Shown here piece by piece: positions 6,439 to 8,218 of a DNA stretch of 8,218 nt. The stretch covers positions 3,217-11,434 of the forward strand of contig DGFC01000094.1 in assembly GCA_002391465.1 (NCBI GenBank), written 5' to 3'. The notes beneath the pieces were generated by a model that did no database searches, was not told the DNA's origin, and saw nothing but the letters and a program-made list of their open reading frames with translations. Positions within the stretch are counted from its first letter, which is position 1, and each line of letters starts with the position of its first letter. A program made the translations under genes and the position numbers. The DNA comes from Firmicutes bacterium UBA3910. Lineage in GTDB: Bacteria > Bacillota > Limnochordia > Darwinibacteriales > Darwinibacteriaceae.

Positions 6439-7642
6439 CAGGTACAATCCATTCTTCCGCTCCGCTTTCAGCGTTGAGGTAAATTAAGTAGTACTGATCT
6501 TGGTAGCGTACCCCCAGCCTTTCCACTAGGATTTCCCGCTCCTGTTGATCCTGGATCAACGCCTGTTTGCGATCCAGGATCTCTGCGCCCGACCTGATCT
6601 TTTCTGCCGGATCCCAAGCTTGGCTCCGCACTACCTCCAGCTGGTGTTGGGGCCTATTCTGGGCTAAATGGTAGGTTGTAGCCCAGAACCCGATCACAGC
6701 TCCACTGTCTGCACTCACCTGCACCCGCACTGGTTCAGCATAGCGCAGGATCCCTTCCCGCAGGGGTACAAAGGTAAACAGGGCCCGCCTGTTCAATTCC
6801 TGTACATCCGTCACCTGCATAGAGGGAAATCCCCTTTCCCGCAAAAAATCCGCGGCTAGCTGGGCCATCTCTTCCAACGTATACGCTCCCTCTTCCCCGT
6901 CCCGCCCCTGCAGCACAGTCATCCAGAGCACCAGTCCGCCACGGCGGGATACTTCCACCGTAATATGCCGCCTTTCATCCCTGCCTTCAACCGTGTAGGC
7001 AGGAACGGAGCCCAGGCTTTCGTTAGTAACCATAAAACGCAGCCCCTCGGCTCGGCTGAACTGGGCCGCAATTTCCACCGCCTCTTCCCGGCTGATCTCT
7101 TCTCCGGATATTTCCCCCCTCCGCTCGGGCAGTTTCAATTCGGACAACCCCTCATTGAGGGCGGTCAGTGCTGCCCACTGCAAAGGAAAGCGGGCTCGTG
7201 CAGCCAGCCCAGCTTCCTTTTCCCTGCTTCGGAGCATTTTCTGCAGTTCATGGTTTACGTATTCGATCTGTTCGTGAAACTCGGTCAGCTTGTCCGAACC
7301 GGCGCAGTAAGCATAGGTCTCGGCGGCTGTCTGGGCAAGCAAACGCTCTACTCGCTCCAGCTGAACCTCACCCAAGGGCAGTTCCCCCAGATTTATCTGG
7401 GCAGCGTAAATCAGACGGCGAACCGCCGCACCGATTAAACTTCGCTGCTCTTCACCTTGGGCAATCTTCGCCTTGTTCAGTTCTGAGCTTAAGGCCTGCA
7501 TATGGGTGGCGAACTCAGCTAAAGCTCGATGATAGCTCACTTCTGCCTCGCGTCGATAACGGGCGGCGAAATAGGATTGTCCTGCTGCAAACCCCACAAC
7601 TAGAAGGCCAAGGACGAATAATGTCTTGATGTACCTGTTCAA
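6416..7642 (-). CDS. ypeB: Germination protein YpeB
   Basis: A 408-residue spore protein, somewhat shorter than B. subtilis YpeB (about 450). It has an N-terminal membrane anchor (about residues 6-21), a helical, glutamate- and alanine-rich region (about 30-170), and a C-terminal half of PepSY-like units: EISREEAVEIAAQF (182-195) onward, TLEEMAQLAADFLRERGF (255-272) onward, and a last unit from about 355 to 402 with YLIYLNAESGAEEW. The segments VSRRGGLVLWM and LFTFVPLREGILRYAEPVRVQV match the family well. YpeB is needed for SleB to accumulate in the spore and holds it inactive until germination. The start is TTG at 7642; its GGGGGAG Shine-Dalgarno site overlaps the sleB stop codon, so the pair is likely translationally coupled. 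Expression is expected in the forespore under SigG, by analogy only. The 3' end overlaps the dnaE2 3' end. Confidence 0.93.
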   Translation of the reverse strand: MNRYIKTLFVLGLLVVGFAAGQSYFAARYRREAEVSYHRALAEFATHMQALSSELNKAKIAQGEEQRSLIGAAVRRLIYAAQINLGELPLGEVQLERVERLLAQTAAETYAYCAGSDKLTEFHEQIEYVNHELQKMLRSREKEAGLAARARFPLQWAALTALNEGLSELKLPERRGEISGEEISREEAVEIAAQFSRAEGLRFMVTNESLGSVPAYTVEGRDERRHITVEVSRRGGLVLWMTVLQGRDGEEGAYTLEEMAQLAADFLRERGFPSMQVTDVQELNRRALFTFVPLREGILRYAEPVRVQVSADSGAVIGFWATTYHLAQNRPQHQLEVVRSQAWDPAEKIRSGAEILDRKQALIQDQQEREILVERLGVRYQDQYYLIYLNAESGAEEWIVPVKSPQFF

Positions 7643-7648
7643 AGTACT

Positions 7649-7657
7649 CTCCCCCTA
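7649..7657 (-). promoter_or_regulatory. ypeB ribosome binding site overlapping sleB stop codon
   Basis: On the minus strand the sleB stop TAG (7657-7655) runs straight into GGGGGAG (7655-7649), followed six bases later by the TTG start of ypeB at 7642. Ribosomes ending sleB translation would sit on this site, which supports coupled production of the two interacting proteins and supports the unusual TTG start. Confidence 0.7.
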
Positions 7658-8170
7658 GCTGGCAAAGACATGGTCACCGATCTTTTTCAAGACAGTGCGG
7701 GTGCGAATCCACTGATCCCCCGTTTTGTTCGGATTGTAAAAGAACAAAGCACCGCCGGTGGGATCTAAACCGTTCAGGGCAGCATGGGCTGCCTCTAATG
7801 CGGTTTCATCTGCCGGCTGATTTACTGTGCCGTTGCTCACTACCGTAAAGGCCCTAGGCTCGTAAACCACCCCGGGAATGGTGTTGGGAAACTCGGGATG
7901 GTTTACCCGGTTTAGAATCACCGCTGCCACCGCCACTTGGCCCTCAAAGGGTTCACCCTGGGACTCTGCCCTCACCACCCGGGCCAATAGGTCCAAATCG
8001 GCAGGTGAAATTGTGTCGCGCCAACTCGATAACTCCTGGGCCAAGTCCTGTTCCGCCCCTTTTGGTTCGGCCCCAATCAGTCCTTGGCGCTGGAGGTACC
8101 AGATTCCTGTGAAAGATATAACCAATATTAAGAGCACGCCTAGAGCGGCTCTAAGTCCTTTTTTACCCAT
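7655..8170 (-). CDS. sleB: Spore cortex-lytic enzyme SleB, catalytic domain only
   Basis: A 171-residue hydrolase_2-family enzyme. The N-terminus has a basic stretch and a hydrophobic signal or anchor (about residues 8-26), a linker to about 50, then the catalytic domain (about 56-171). Recognisable blocks are LLARVVRAESQGEPFEGQVA with the presumed catalytic Glu69, VAAVILNRVNHPEFPNTI, and ALFFYNPNKTGDQWIRTR (141-158). SleB is a lytic transglycosylase that cuts muramic-delta-lactam-containing cortex peptidoglycan during spore germination. B. subtilis SleB (about 305 residues) also has an N-terminal peptidoglycan-binding domain, which is missing here, making this protein nearer CwlJ in size. 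The downstream ypeB partner argues for SleB. The start is ATG at 8170 in a purine-rich leader, with AAAGGG nine bases upstream. The 48 bases beyond it show no clear SigG promoter, which probably lies outside the window. Confidence 0.92.
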   Translation of the reverse strand: MGKKGLRAALGVLLILVISFTGIWYLQRQGLIGAEPKGAEQDLAQELSSWRDTISPADLDLLARVVRAESQGEPFEGQVAVAAVILNRVNHPEFPNTIPGVVYEPRAFTVVSNGTVNQPADETALEAAHAALNGLDPTGGALFFYNPNKTGDQWIRTRTVLKKIGDHVFAS

Positions 8171-8218
8171 TCCTTTCTTCCCTTTCCCTTCCTAAAGGAG
8201 GCAGGATTAAACTACCCA

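Noticed and set aside
6965..7629. Two plus-strand open frames of about 155 codons each opposite ypeB
   Set aside because: Both are antisense to ypeB and overlap each other, and neither shows a plausible ribosome site or protein motif.
8194..8201. Perfect AAAGGAGG on the plus strand near the right edge, considered as the ribosome site of a gene starting beyond the window
   Set aside because: No ATG, GTG or TTG follows within the remaining 17 bases, so the spacing would be too long; it is more likely chance next to the purine-rich sleB leader on the other strand.

Overview
The window looks like chromosomal DNA of a spore-forming Bacillota (Firmicutes) member, probably of the Clostridia or a related deep lineage. 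This is an inference from gene content: a sleB-ypeB spore-germination pair, a Bacillus-type signal peptidase I, a ReoY/UPF0302-like protein with an IDEAL-type motif, strong Shine-Dalgarno sites, several TTG/GTG starts and Gram-positive-type LexA boxes. Base composition looks slightly GC-rich by eye. I found no rRNA, tRNA, insertion sequence, phage gene or CRISPR array, and almost every base is coding.

Layout. (1) Positions 1-1910, minus strand: a run of three genes read right to left. They are a PhnP-like metallo-beta-lactamase-fold phosphodiesterase, a ReoY/UPF0302-like protein, and signal peptidase I, which is cut by the left edge. Gaps of 49 and 65 bp without an obvious terminator suggest one transcript. 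(2) Positions 1911-2012: a divergent control region with a near-consensus plus-strand promoter and two LexA (SOS) boxes, one between -35 and -10 and the other just downstream of the expected start of transcription. (3) Positions 2013-6438, plus strand: a tight three-gene cassette. It holds an ImuB-like Y-family protein that has lost its catalytic acids, an 80-residue protein resembling the DUF6504 family, and a 1016-residue error-prone-type replicative polymerase (DnaE2/ImuC-like). (4) Positions 6416-8170, minus strand: sleB followed by ypeB, the cortex-lytic enzyme and its partner. The 3' end of ypeB overlaps the 3' end of dnaE2 by 23 bp. Positions 8171-8218 hold only the purine-rich leader of sleB.

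How the genes work together. The central cassette has the make-up of a DNA-damage-inducible mutasome: a non-catalytic Y-family adaptor with a predicted clamp-binding motif, a PHP-type C-family polymerase, and LexA control. It differs from the classic imuA-imuB-dnaE2 arrangement because no imuA is present and a small DUF6504-like gene sits between the other two, overlapping the first by 17 bp. This ImuA-less, LexA-controlled cassette is the most interesting content of the window. The flanking genes are cell-envelope and spore housekeeping functions with no obvious mechanistic link to mutagenesis, although the PhnP-like gene shares the LexA-box region.
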